Notes: generated from the sequence alone by a model not told the origin. 64,000 bases of DNA from Eriocheir sinensis (GCF_024679095.1 NC_066553.1:5137237-5201236); one strand, 5' to 3'; positions 37,800 through 50,250 are shown, counted from the stretch's first letter. Program-made: numbers and translations.

Positions 37800-38335
37800 G
37801 GCCAGTCCGCCAAACGAAGTCCTTACACCTATATATTACAAGCTTTCCCTTCCTTTCCTTTACAGCTCCATCAGTATCAGTTTGCCAGACCAGGTACCGT
37901 ACACCTTTATTACAAGCTTTCCCTTCCTTTCCTTCTTATTTCCATCAGTATCAGTTAGCCAGACCAGGTACCGTACGTCTTTATTACAAGCTTTTCCTTC
38001 CCTTCCTTTTCATTTCCATCAGTATCAGTTTGCCAGACCAGGTACTGTACACCTTTATTACAAGCTTTCCCTTCCCTCCCTTTACAGTTCCATCAGTATC
38101 AGTTAGCCACGCCAGGTACCGTACGTCTTTATTACAAGCTTTTCCTTCCCTTCCTTTTCATTTCCATCAGTATCAGTTTGCCAGACCAGGTACCGTACAC
38201 CTTTATTACAAGCTTTTCCTTCCCTTCCTTTTCATTTCCATCAGTATCAGTTTGCCAGACCAGGTACCGTACACCTTTATTACAAGCTTTCCCTTCCCTC
38301 TCTCTACAGTTCCAGTAATATCAGCTTGCCAGGGA
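37800..38335 (+). repeat. 74-bp minisatellite, about 7 units, open in all three forward frames
   Basis: CCAGACCAGGTACCGTAC or variant starts at 37885, 37959, 38033, 38107, 38181 and 38255, exactly 74 bp apart. Each unit has ACAAGCTTT, a C/T tract and CCATCAGTATCAG. As 74 is not a multiple of 3 the frame rotates each unit; none of the frames has a stop, giving a 216-codon open frame (37697-38347) with a 74-residue super-repeat. The units also imitate a 3' splice site (pyrimidine tract then CAG). Protein expression is not supported. Confidence 0.93.
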
Positions 38336-38560
38336 ACATATTCTTAAACGCTTCGTCGCTTACACACTCACATTTGACAGGGTTTTCGTAGGAGTTTTGG
38401 GCATTTCCAGAGGTACTTCTATGACCCAGGTGATAGTATGACCCCTTTTCTGTACCATAAACGTAAAAAAACACTCATTAAAACCCTATTAGTCTTCATT
38501 TTCGCCTTTGGAAATAGATGACATGAGGTGGAGGCGTCTGAAAATACCGACGTAGATCAT
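38335..38560 (+). mobile_element. Dispersed repeat R, copy 5
   Basis: Full-length plus copy: TTCTTAAACGCTTCGTCGCT, GTTTTCGTAGGAGTTTTGGG, CATTTCCAGAGGTAC, AAAAAACACTCATTAAAACC and GGTGGAGGCGTCTGAAAATA in order. Confidence 0.75.
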
Positions 38561-39240
38561 GCACCTTACTCACGAACTTATACATTGAACCACTCTCTCG
38601 CTGGGCCACGACAACCCAGCGACTCCTTGGCCCCCTTCATACTGTGCCGACTCAGCATCCGGCGATCGTTTCTAGACCTCTTTCCGACCATGTGCGACCC
38701 TTTCACATCAACATTTAACACTCAAGATCTCGTGTACCCTGAGTCCCTGCGTTGGGGCCTTAATGGCTGCATCCAACATTAATTTTCTGTGTTTGTTTTA
38801 ATCTGGTGTAAATATGCTAAGGAAGAGTAATTAAGTGAAGTATGTGATATTCTAAGAACTAGCAAGCTGCCGTTTGTTTTCGAGTTAATGATAAGTGACA
38901 TTTCTTAGCAAGGGAGAGCTTGGAATATTGTCTTTGAACTCTTTTTTTATTTTTTATTCCTTGAAAACTCATCTAGCTGTCCCCTTGTTCTGATGTTGAT
39001 TATGATTTTGACTTTTTTATGCAATCTAGTGGTCAAAAATAATGTTACTGAAAATACACATCCAAGGTTTTTGTAGATATTTCCGTGTGAAGAGATTTTA
39101 TTTGTGTCTAAGGGAAGTAAGTTTTTCTTATATTTTTATATATTTATTTTTGTTTTATTTATTTTTATTTTTTTATTACTTTTTTTGTGTGTAAAAGAAG
39201 GAAACATTTAGAGAGTAGTATTTTTTGTGTGCAAAGGAAC
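38561..39240. other. Unique-looking sequence, no gene recognised
   Basis: An 84-codon plus frame (38528-38782) overlaps repeat R at its start and has no recognisable domain. 38790-39235 is AT-rich with TTTTTATTTTT runs. Confidence 0.3.
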
Positions 39241-39245
39241 CAAGT

Positions 39246-39900
<655 letters not shown>

Positions 39901-39930
39901 ATTACTATATTATTGTCATCATCATCATCA

Positions 39931-40120
39931 CTTTGAGAGGCGGATTGATGCCTTTGGTAATAAATGTCTACGCAGAATCATGGGGTATCGCTGGAATGAC
40001 TTTGTGTCGAACCGGCGACTACTCCGTGAGAATGATGCGAGACCTGTTGTATACATGTCTACTCCGTCAACGCTAGCTCCGGCTGTACGTTACCCAGAAG
40101 CCGACCCTGCTCATCGACTT
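39931..40120 (+). mobile_element. RTE-type LINE fragment, part 1 (C-terminal region)
   Basis: The + strand encodes FERRIDAFGNKCLRRIMGYR, then WNDFVSNRRLLR and RYPEADPAHR. This follows the well-known C-terminal pattern of RTE-type non-LTR proteins ('LDAF..KCLRRI.GI.W.D.VSN...L', 'GH..R.PE.DPAHR'). The frame is broken near 40045. The element resumes at 40465 after an inserted purine-rich segment. Confidence 0.7.
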
Positions 40121-40450
40121 AATTATTAGAACAACATAATTAGGAAGTTGATGAGGTTAAGAGAAGACTTGTTAAGGAGAAGGAAAAGGAGGGACGAAAA
40201 GAAAGAAAAAGAGAAAGAAATAAAGAATGAAAGGTAAAAAGAAGACATGGAAGAAAAATGGAAAAAAACAAGGCAAAACAAACAAAAACAAAAACAAAAA
40301 TATGAATAAGAAGAGCAAGAGAAAAAGGGTTGGTAAGAGGAATAAAGAAAAGGAGGCAATGAAGAGAGATGAGAAGGAAAGGGAAGAGAAGGAAATGGAA
40401 AAAATAAACAATAAAACACAAGAAATAAAGGTGGGAAGAGAAGGCGGGGT
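40121..40450 (+). repeat. Left arm of a 0.3-kb inverted duplication, inserted in the RTE LINE
   Basis: AATTATTAGAACAACATAAT through GAAACAATGAAGAGAGATGA-type sequence. The reverse complement of 40902-41220 matches it over its whole length at roughly 90% or more by eye, with small indels. It is A/G-rich on this strand. Confidence 0.9.
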
Positions 40451-40464
40451 AAAAGGAGGAGGAG

Positions 40465-40660
40465 AGAATCGTGAGTGCCGGAGGCCAAGGGGACGCCCAC
40501 GGAGTTCTGATTTTAGGAAGTCAATATATCCTGCCAAGAGGTACGTAGGATGGGGATGGGGTTTACATGGAGACTTGCCTGGAGGGACCCACTGGCTTGG
40601 CGTAGCAGGGTGGGCGAGGCAACGCGCCCCCTACTTGGCTGATTATCACTATCGGTAAAT
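40465..40660 (+). mobile_element. RTE-type LINE fragment, part 2 (C terminus)
   Basis: Encodes CRRPRGRPRSS and further on RYVGWGWGLHGDLPGGTHWL, GVAGWARQRAPY, a worn form of the RTE ending 'W.RPRGRP...W.......LGMGR..AWRLARRDP..WR..V.EATRPP'. It follows part 1 directly once the left arm is removed. A minus-strand acidic open frame at 40660-40734 (SNDSDAIADESDD) is of unknown meaning. Confidence 0.7.
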
Positions 40661-40732
40661 TCCTCACAATCATCACTTTCATCAGCAATAGCATCACTAT
40701 CATTAGAACCGACCTGTGCTTCATCACCAGTC

Positions 40733-40734
<2 letters not shown>

Positions 40735-40788
<54 letters not shown>
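40735..40788. repeat. (GA)n
   Basis: Perfect GA repeats between the arms of the inverted duplication. Confidence 0.97.
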
Positions 40789-40791
<3 letters not shown>

Positions 40792-40901
40792 ATCTTTAAT
40801 CAGTTTGTTGTTTTAATTCGAGAACCTAATTTCCATTCAACATGTTTTCCTTCCTCCTCCCTCCTCCTCTTCCTCCTCCTCCTATTCCTCCTCCTCCTCC
40901 T

Positions 40902-41220
40902 CCTCTTCACACCTTTACTTCTTGTGTTTTACTCTTTATCTTTTCTCTTTCCTTCTCTTCTCTTTCCTTCTCATCTCTCTTCATTGCCTCTTTCCTTTAT
41001 TCCTCTTCCCAATCCTTTTTCTTGTTTTTCTTATTCATATTCTTGTTTTTGTTTTTGTTTGTTTTGCCTCTTGTTTTTTTTCTTTTTTTTCCATGTTTTC
41101 TCTATCTTTCATTCTTTATTTATTTATCTCTTTTTCTTTCTTTTCGTCCCTCCTTTTCCTTCTCCTTAACAAGTCTTCTCTTATCCTCATCAACTTCCTA
41201 ATTATGTTGTTCTAATAATT
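40902..41220 (-). repeat. Right arm of the inverted duplication
   Basis: Complement of 40121-40450. It ends TCTAATAATT at 41220, mirroring the start of the left arm. TCC units at 40853-40908 adjoin its inner end. Confidence 0.9.
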
Positions 41221-41232
41221 ATGTCTTTAATG

Positions 41233-41238
<6 letters not shown>

Positions 41239-41310
<72 letters not shown>

Positions 41311-42250
41311 TCAATATTCACAATAATTACGACCAAGCGTGCGAATGATCACCTCAATTACTTCTTTATTATTAACCTTTCCTCCCCTTCTCCCCTTTCT
41401 CTCCCCCTTCTCCTTACCCCCTTTTTCCTACCTCCATTCATCACTCCTCTCCGTTTTGTCCTTTCTTCCCTTCCTTCTCCTCTTCTGTCCTCTCCCTTCC
41501 CCTGTATTATCTTAACCTCCTCCTCGTCCTTTCCTCTTTTCCCCTTAATTCCCTTTCCTTCCCTTTTATTTCCCTTTCTTTCTTTCTCCTGCCTTCGTCA
41601 TATCTTTAACTTCCCTTTCTTATCTCCCTTTCTATATGCTATTTCGTTTCCTTCACCCTCTCCTTTCTCCCATTCCTTACCATCTCTCCGTTTCCTTTCC
41701 TCCCCTTTATCACATTCATTCTCCAGTTCCCTTCCTCATTTCCTCCCTTTCCTATCTATAACCTTCCCCTCCCTTACCGCTCTTTCTCTCTCACCTCCCA
41801 TCCTTTCATCTCTCTCTCTCTCTCACCTTTTCCATTTCTCTCACTTCATTCCTTCCTCTCCCTTTCCCCCACCTCTGCCTTCCTCACCCTTCCCATCCCT
41901 CCTCTTCCCTTCCCCCTATCTCCCCTCTTTCTTTCCTTCCCTTTCCTGTCTTCCCATCACTCTCCCTCGCTTCCCCTTCCCTCCATCCCCTTCCCGTTCT
42001 TCCCCTTTTATTCCTCTTTTCACCTATCTCATCCTTCTACCTCTCTCTCTCTCCTACCTTTCCTTTCCTCTAACCACTCACCACCCTCCCATCCGCTCCT
42101 CCTTCCCTACCTAGCCCCACTTTTCCTTTCCTCCCTCCTCCCTTCCTTCCTCCCTCATCTCCCCCTCACATTTTCCATCCCTAACCATTCATCACCCACC
42201 TTTACCTCCCCCCTCCCCCCATCCTTCCTCTCTCCCTCCCTTCCCCTTGA
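41239..42250 (+). repeat. (CA)n at 41239-41309 and C/T-rich tract
   Basis: Perfect CA array, a 70-bp AT-rich piece, then 860 bp of CCTTCC/CTCCC-rich sequence without a gene. Confidence 0.92.
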
Positions 42251-42254
42251 CCAA

Positions 42255-42400
42255 AACAGACAATTAGGAAAGAGGTGATAATGAGTAGGCTCTTAATATT
42301 TCCTCTCTAATTACCATAGCGGGAGCGGCTGAGTTAATGACCGCGGCTAATTAAGGCAGGAAATAGTGTGCCAATTTAGTGTCGGGGGGCGGGTGACTTG
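42255..42400. promoter_or_regulatory. Non-repetitive island with four homeodomain-type motifs
   Basis: CAATTAGG (42261), CTAATTAC (42307), TTAATGA (42334) and CTAATTAAGG (42348) fall within 95 bp of balanced sequence between a C/T tract and a poly(G) run (42409-42425). These are typical homeodomain sites; enhancer function is inferred. Confidence 0.4.
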
Positions 42401-42452
42401 TGTGTAGTGGGGGGGGGGGGAGGGGGTCTGTGTGTGTGCACCTGCACGCTTG

Positions 42453-42942
42453 GGGTCAAGTACATTATTATACGCAAGTCCGTGTATGATTACTGCGATA
42501 TCACGAATCCAAGTACAAGTACAAGTACTCGGTGTATAGCGTAACTCGAGTCCAAGTACAAGTATTTTTGTAATGTACTCGAATTCAAGTACAAGTACTT
42601 TTCTACTGACTAAACCTTACGATTTTTCTGCTTACCTAACAGGGTTATGTGAGTCACGTGACATAACTTCAGTGTCACCTCACCCCGGGGCCCAGGCCAC
42701 CTGGCCTCCACAAGGTCCAAGCTCCGGACACACCTTCGTTAATCCCTCGCCTCCACGCAGGCAGGTCGTCAAAAACGACACCAGCCACACGTTTGTATTT
42801 TTAGTTGTACCAGAAAGTATTCGTAAAATTGTCGAGTAAAAAGTACAAGTGCTAAGAAACTACCGATCCTGAGTACAAGTACAAGTACATGATATCATGT
42901 GTTTAAGTACGAGTACAAGTACGAGTACATGTACTTGGACCC
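42453..42942. mobile_element. AAGTAC-rich DNA element, hAT-like MITE
   Basis: Left end GGGTCAAGTACATTA and right end (complement) GGGTCCAAGTACATG form a short inverted repeat. Both arms (42453-42600 and 42845-42942) are dense in AAGTACAAGTAC motifs, in the same top-strand polarity on the inner sides and inverted at the tips. The 240-bp middle is mixed sequence with CACGTGACAT. Repeated AAGTAC in terminal regions is common in some hAT families. No target duplication is visible because a SINE abuts the right end. Confidence 0.5.
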
Positions 42943-42946
42943 AAGG

Positions 42947-43262
42947 AGAGGCGGTGGCTGAGTGGTTAGCGTACCGGCGCCGCGTCCAGGAGGACGCGGG
43001 TTCCAGTCCTGCCCGCTGCCAGAGCTGGGATTTTTCAGAGACCGCCGAGTACATAATAGACTAACCACATGCTGTCCTAAAGAATGCCTATCAACCTTGA
43101 CTCTAGATTTTCTTTAAAGAGAAGCTCGAAGATGAGCTCCGGGGGCAGCATGAGCCAAGCAAGATGGCGCCTCTATAAATACTTGCCTGCGCCACAACGG
43201 GCTGGGGACAACCATCAGGCCCCACCAAGAAAGTCTTCCCGCCTAAAAGTAAACAAAAAAAA
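42947..43262 (+). mobile_element. tRNA-derived SINE (family 2), full length
   Basis: A box TGGCTGAGTGG (42955-42965), B box GGTTCCAGTCC (42999-43009), then the body with CCGCCGAGTACATAAT, ACCACATGCTGTCCTAAAG, TGAGCTCCGGGGGCAGCATG, AAGATGGCGCC, GCGCCACAACGGGCTGGGG and an A-rich end. The head starts 5 bp after the AAGTAC element. It is the best preserved of four copies. Confidence 0.88.
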
Positions 43263-43560
43263 GCCTGGTACCTGTGTGTGTCGTGGGGGGGAGGGGGGGG
43301 GGTTGGGTGGGGAGGGGTATGTGTGTGCGCCTGAGTGTGTGTGTGTCAAGGTCAGGTCAGGGTGGGGAGGGAAAATAAGAGGAGGAGGAGAAGGGGGAAA
43401 AGAAGAAGAAGTAGAAGTAGAGGAGGAGGAGAATATGAACAGGAGCAAACAGAGAAACAAATAAAAGAAAAAAACAAAGAAGTGGGACGAGAAAACAAGT
43501 TGGAGGCGGAGCAAGAAGAAGAAGAAGAGGAGTCAGAGGAATGGTTCAGCGTGTGTGTAC
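43263..43560. repeat. G-rich and A/G-rich tract
   Basis: GGGGGGGAGGGGGGGGGG near 43286-43303, GTGT units, then GGA/GAA purine sequence to 43545. Confidence 0.8.
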
Positions 43561-43564
43561 CTGT

Positions 43565-43745
43565 TTGATGAGGTCATTAAGGTAGCGCGGAGGTCATTAG
43601 GAGGTCATTAGGGCGGGGCTCAGGTAATTAGGTCACGTGACGGAGGGCCAAGGGGTGGCGGGTGGGAGGTCACCTGGGCAAGGGGGGAAGGGGGGGAGCT
43701 CAGGTGATCATGGCCGTCGTGATTGGAGGTGAGGCGGTGCTAATG
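43565..43745. promoter_or_regulatory. Island with repeated AGGTCATTA and TAATTAGGTCACGTGAC
   Basis: AGGTCATTA occurs at 43571, 43591 and 43602; GTAATTAGGTCACGTGAC at 43624-43641 joins a homeodomain core, an AGGTCA half-site and a CACGTG E-box. GAGGTCACCTG and CAGGTGATCATGG follow. AGGTCA is the nuclear-receptor half-site. Candidate enhancer; inference from motifs. Confidence 0.4.
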
Positions 43746-43777
43746 AGGGCAGGTGAGGGGGGAGGGGGGGAGGGGGA

Positions 43778-43779
<2 letters not shown>

Positions 43780-43844
<65 letters not shown>

Positions 43845-44165
43845 TATGGGTTAACTTTTTGTAGTGGTAATTAGTTTTGGGTGTTTTGATTGTTAATTTT
43901 GTGGTAATTTGAAAAGGGGGAGAGAGAGGAGAGAGGGTTGATTGTGTTTCTCCTCCTCCTCCTCCTCCTCCTCCTCCTCCTCCTCCTCCTCAGCCTCATC
44001 CTTAATTTCTTCTTCCATATTTTTTTCTTTTCTTCTATTTACTTGTTCGTGTTCTCCTCCTCCTCCTCCTCCTCCTCCTCCTCCTCCTCCTCCTCCTCCT
44101 CCTCCTCCTCCTCCTCCTAATTACCACCACCGCAATCATTACCACCATCATCATCATCATCATCA
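43780..44165 (+). repeat. (GT)n, (TCC)n and (ATC)n arrays
   Basis: (GT) at 43781-43841; TCC at 43951-43990 and 44056-44117; CAC/ATC at 44124-44166. Confidence 0.95.
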
Positions 44166-44245
44166 TTAGCACAAGTTCATCTGTAATTACCCGGCGAGTC
44201 TAATTGAGGTCACTGAAACAGATGATGCGACGATTGGATGCTGGG
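44166..44245. promoter_or_regulatory. Short island with TAATTAC and CTAATTGAGGTCA
   Basis: About 75 bp of balanced sequence between microsatellites, with homeodomain cores at 44184 and 44200, the second fused to an AGGTCA half-site as in the island at 43565. Confidence 0.3.
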
Positions 44246-45385
<1,140 letters not shown>

Positions 45386-45487
45386 CAAGACAGACAAAGC
45401 TTTTAAGAAGATTTGTGTAAAATTTCCGCATGCTCTGATAAACAGGAAATGCCCTTAAAAGTAAATAAATGGCAGACTCTCCACAAA

Positions 45488-45700
45488 ACACTAAGGTTGG
45501 TATTTTAAGACACTCGCTTTTCACATCAGCTATTTCTAAAGGTCAAAGAGGGGGTCAGTCAGGTTCTAATGAGTGTTTCTTCAGGTTCACGGTACAGAGG
45601 AAGGATCAAACTACCACCAGGGTCATAAAACTACTCCTGGAAATGCCCACAACTCCTACGAAAGCCTTGTCAAATATGTGTTCTTGGGAAGCGAAATGTC
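45488..45700 (-). mobile_element. Dispersed repeat R, copy 6, minus strand
   Basis: Complement of R landmarks: CACGGTACAGAGGAAGGATC, CCAGGGTCATAAAACTACTC, GGAAATGCCCACAACTCCTA. It is diverged but colinear with copies 3 and 5. Confidence 0.7.
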
Positions 45701-46504
45701 TTATGATACGACCCTAAGAATTGGAGGCTTGAATGTTATGTGCCCGGCGGGAAGCAGAGAAATGTACAATGTGTTAGTTAATGGATTATGTTGTCGCTGT
45801 CTTGTCATAAGCTCAAGTTCTTCCAGCAACCTGTTAGAGCGGCGAATCGTCTCTTCTCTCCTCTCTCCCTTCCTTCCTTCCTTCCTTCCTTCCTTCCCTC
45901 TTTCCTCTCTCCCTGCCTCCCTCCTTCCTTCCTTCCTTCCTTTCTTCCCTCTTCACTCTCTCCCTGCCTCCCTATCTCCCTCCCTCCTTCCTTCCTTCCT
46001 TCCTCTCTTCCCTCCCTCCTTCCTTCCTTCCTTCCTTCCTCTCTCCCTGCCTCCCTTTCCTCCTTCCTTTCTTCCTTCCTTCCTTCCTCTCTCCTCTATC
46101 CCTGCCTCCCTTCCCTCCCTCCTTCCTCTCTCCTTGTCTCCCTTCCTCTCACCATCCCTCCCTCAATTCCCTCCCTCCCTCCTTCCCTCCCTTTCTTCCT
46201 TCCTCTCTCCCTCCCGTCCTTCCCTCCTCCCCTATTATCATCCGGGCATTCAGACATTCAGACACAATACTAGCAGAAACAGTGAGACATTTTTAGCAAG
46301 CATTTTATTAGCAGAAACATTGAGGTAACGAACAAAGCGAACCGAATGCCGGGCTTCGTATATTAACAGGAACATGTCATTATTATCCCATTATGCAACA
46401 GCTTAGTCAGACTTTACTTGGAACTCGCGGCACAGCAGTTTCCGGCTCCCCGCCACCATGTGAAGGACGCGGATGATGAAATACTACCATGATGAAATTG
46501 CTGT
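45701..46504 (+). repeat. (CCTT/CCTCCC)n tract with mixed flanks
   Basis: CCTT tetramers at 45860-46225. ACATTCAGACACAATACTAG and AGCAGAAACA (two copies, 46272 and 46309) follow. 46330-46500 is mixed sequence; no gene was recognised. Confidence 0.75.
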
Positions 46505-46607
46505 TTGCGACCTGCTTAGATATTCGGTGCCGTCTTCGTCTCCCCGCCACGCGAAGGACATAGCTAAGTTAGAATGTGCTTAGCGGAGGAGAGCCAGCTT
46601 GATCTCT

Positions 46608-46740
46608 TGACTCTCACGTAACTGGCTGCTCTTTCGGCCACCTCTTCGGATTCTTTTCTGGAACAGTGAGTAGCGGGCTTTTTTTTTATTGTTTCCTTTT
46701 TTGTGTGCCCTTGTGCTGTCTCCTTTGCAATAAATAAAAA
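46608..46740 (+). mobile_element. LINE B 3' end in the first 291-bp unit
   Basis: CTCTTTCGGCCACCTCTTCG, GTGAGTAGCGGGC and the poly(A)-like AATAAATAAAAAA match the end of LINE B. The other two units show the uninterrupted sequence GATCTCTCACTTCTCTTTC. Confidence 0.8.
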
Positions 46741-47236
46741 ATTCCCTTTCTAAACCCAACGAGAAATGGGTGTTTAGTTTGAAATGCTCTCTCTTCAAAA
46801 AGCCGCCTCCCTGAGAAACCGCTGTGGTGTTTTGAAATAATACTTCCTGGCTTAAAACAAATGAATGAATCTAAATTGTTTGTTCCTAATGACGCGTCAC
46901 GAACGAGTTGGATAATACATGCTTGGGGCGACCTCCTTAGAATATACGGTGTAGTCTTCGTCTCAAATCCACGCAAAGGACATAGTTAAATTAGAATGTG
47001 CTTAGGGAAGGGGAGCCAGCATGATCTCTCACTTCTCTTTCTAAACCCAACGAGAAATGGCTGTCTAGTCTGAAATGCTCTCTCTTCAAAAAGCCGCCTC
47101 CCTGAGAAACTGCTGTGGTGTTTTGAAATAATACTTCCTGGCTGAAAATAAATGAATGAATCTAAATTGTTTGTTCTTAATGGTGCGTCACGAACGAGTT
47201 GGATAATACATGCTTGGGGCGACCTCCTTAGAATAT

Positions 47237-47352
47237 TTTATTTTACAACAAAGGAGACAGCTCAAGGGCACACAAAAAAGGAAACAATAATAAAAAAAGC
47301 CCGCTACTCGCTGCTCCTAAAAAGAATCAAAAGAGGTGGCCGAAAGAGGGGT
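47237..47352 (-). mobile_element. LINE B 3' end in the second unit, 4-bp target duplication ATAT
   Basis: ATAT at 47233-47236 and 47353-47356. The insert is the complement of the LINE B tail (AAAAAAGCCCGCTACTCGCT). The unit without insert (near 46932) reads GAATATACGG, giving the empty site. Confidence 0.85.
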
Positions 47353-47519
47353 ATATACGGTGCAGTCCTCGTTCACCCACTGTGCGAAGGACGTTGCTAA
47401 ATTAGAAGGTGCTTAGCGGAGGGGAGCCAGCTTGATCTCTCGCTTCCCTTTTAAGCCCAACGAGAAATGGCTGTCAAGTCTGAAACGCTCTCTTTTCAAA
47501 AACCCGCCTCCGTAAGATT

Positions 47520-47635
47520 ATTTTTTATAGTAAGGAAAACAGCTCAAGGGCAATAAACATAATAAAACAAGCCCGCCAGACGCTGCTCCAACAATAGAAA
47601 ATAGAACGAGAGGTCAAAAGAGAGGTCAATTTTGC
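47520..47635 (-). mobile_element. LINE B 3' end in the third unit, minus strand
   Basis: AGCTCAAGGGCAATAAAC, AACAAGCCCGCCAGACGCTG and GAGAGGTCAATTTTG follow the complement of LINE B with more changes than the other two inserts. Confidence 0.65.
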
Positions 47636-47639
47636 ACAG

Positions 47640-47758
47640 AGGTATATACTGGTGCAGAGGTAAAACAAAAGTACATCATGGCCTTATGTAGGTGAATATA
47701 TGCATGTTAGTTTTTATTTTATGTCATGTTCCGAACTAAATATAGTGACACTCCTCTT

Positions 47759-47838
<80 letters not shown>

Positions 47839-48318
47839 CCATTATCTCTCCCTTCTTCTGTTCCTCATTCATTTCTCTCTCCATCTCTCTCCATTTATTT
47901 CTCCCTTCTTCCGTCCTCCATTCATTTCTTCCACTCTCATTCCGTTTATCTCTCTTTTCTTCTGTTCCCCATTTATTACCCTTCATCTCTCTCCTCCTTT
48001 ATCTCTCCCTCTCCCTTTCCCTCATTCATCTCCCTTTATTAGTACCTCTTCTACACTTTAGGTAAACAAATAAATTCAAACCACACTTATAGTTTTCCCG
48101 GCATAAGCTCCAGCCTCCAGCGGCTCAGTGCAATACGATTAAATTATCAAAAAATTATAAACTCAACCGCCACTCTCTCCACCTCAACATTCGGTAAGGC
48201 AGAAATGCAAAGTCTTAGTAGCCTTAGTGGTCTTAGTAGATGCCATTTCACTTAAGTATAGGACCATAGGATCTGTGTATGGTCTGAATATCTATGTAAA
48301 TCTTGTAGTGATCATTGT

Positions 48319-48390
<72 letters not shown>

Positions 48391-48447
48391 CTGCTTCACT
48401 TAATCCACTGCTGAATAATATATGACTGTAGAAGTGATAATTGGTGT

Positions 48448-48509
<62 letters not shown>

Positions 48510-48555
48510 TAGTAGTAGTAGTAGTAGTGGTAGTGGTAGTAGTAATAGTTATTAT
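47640..48555. repeat. Mixed sequence, (CT)n, (GA)n and (TAG)n
   Basis: (CT) at 47762-47836, C/T-rich to 48060, a 230-bp mixed stretch 48070-48320 without a recognised gene, (GA) at 48324-48387 and 48451-48506, (TAG) at 48506-48548. Confidence 0.85.
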
Positions 48556-49470
48556 CATTTACATCAATGATTTGGACAGGAATTAATAGTGATGACAGTA
48601 AGTTCGTAGATGATACCAAGATCACTAGAGTAATCCCATCAGATCAGGACGCTAGCCTTCTTAAGGATGAGCTAGACAGACTCTATGATTGGGCGGGGAA
48701 GTGGCAAATGGAATTCAATGTCGGGAAGTATAGTATTCTGAGTGTAGGCAGAAACAACCCCTTACACAATTACTCCTCTAAGCCGGTCTGGGTGTGAAAG
48801 GGACTTCGGAGTCTTAGTGAGCTCCGATCTCCATCTTAGGGCTCAATGCATTCAGGACAAGAATCGTGCAAACAGAGTACTGGGTTTCATCTCAAGGAGC
48901 GTAAACAATAGAAGCGCTGAAGTCATCCTCAAATTTTACTTAGCACTAGTTAAACCTCATTTTGATTATGCGGCTCAGTTCTGGTCGCCGCAGTATACAG
49001 TGATTATCAAGATGTTAGAATCTGTACAGAGGAGGATGACAAAAATATTCAAGGGATGAGAAACTTGGTGCATAAGGATAGACTGAAGCGTTTAAATCTA
49101 CACTCTCTAGAAAGGTGAAGGTTACGAGGAGACTTGATCGAAGTTTATAAGTGGATGAAAGGCTTTAATAAGGGAGATGTTAATAGGGTTTTGGTTGTAA
49201 AAGAGCCAGGTAGGACACGTAGCAATGGTTTTAAGTTAGACAAATTAAGATTCAACAAAAAAATGGCAAGAATTCGTTCACCAGTAGAGTCTTGGATGAG
49301 TGGAACAATCTTGGCAGTCGTGTTGTGAGTGCCAATACCATAGATACATTCAAGAAGAGATTGGATAAACTCATGGACAGTGAAGTAAGGTGGGGTTAGG
49401 ATTACAGGAGCTGCCTTGTACAGACCAACCGTGATCCTTGAAAGCTCCATACGTTCTTATGTTCTTATGT
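48555..49470 (+). mobile_element. CR1-like LINE, 5'-truncated, plus strand
   Basis: Same family and almost the same 5' truncation as the minus copy at 16484-17412. It starts TACATCAATGATTTGGAC (motif 'INDLD'), then KFVDDTKI near 48600 where the catalytic box has V in place of A, LYDWAGKWQMEFNVGKYSIL, MSSDLHLRAQCIQDKNRANR, PHFDYAAQFW and ESVQRRMTKIF. At least three frame breaks or stops occur (about 48795, 49060, 49115), so it is a pseudogene. The 3' end CGTTCTTATGTTCTTATG (49452-49469) is the octamer tail. Confidence 0.85.

Positions 49471-50250
<780 letters not shown>

Larger units (their letters stand above)
46505..47535 (+). repeat. 291-bp tandem repeat (about 3 units) carrying LINE B insertions
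   Basis: AACCCAACGAGAAATGG occurs near 46753, 47044 and (as AGCCCAACG) 47454. The first interval is 291; the second is 409, which becomes about 293 after removing the 116-bp LINE insert. Other shared landmarks are GTTGGATAATACATGCTTGG and AAAGCCGCCTCCCTGAGAAA. Each unit contains, or is cut by, a separate LINE B 3' end. Confidence 0.88.

Noticed and set aside
38528..38782. 84-codon open frame as a host gene
   Set aside because: It begins inside dispersed repeat R and has no motif, splice context or codon bias; a chance frame is more likely.
40513..40734. Acidic N terminus of a piggyBac-type transposase on the minus strand (MTGDEAQ...)
   Set aside because: Only about 25 acidic residues before the frame runs into antisense RTE LINE sequence; too little to support a family.
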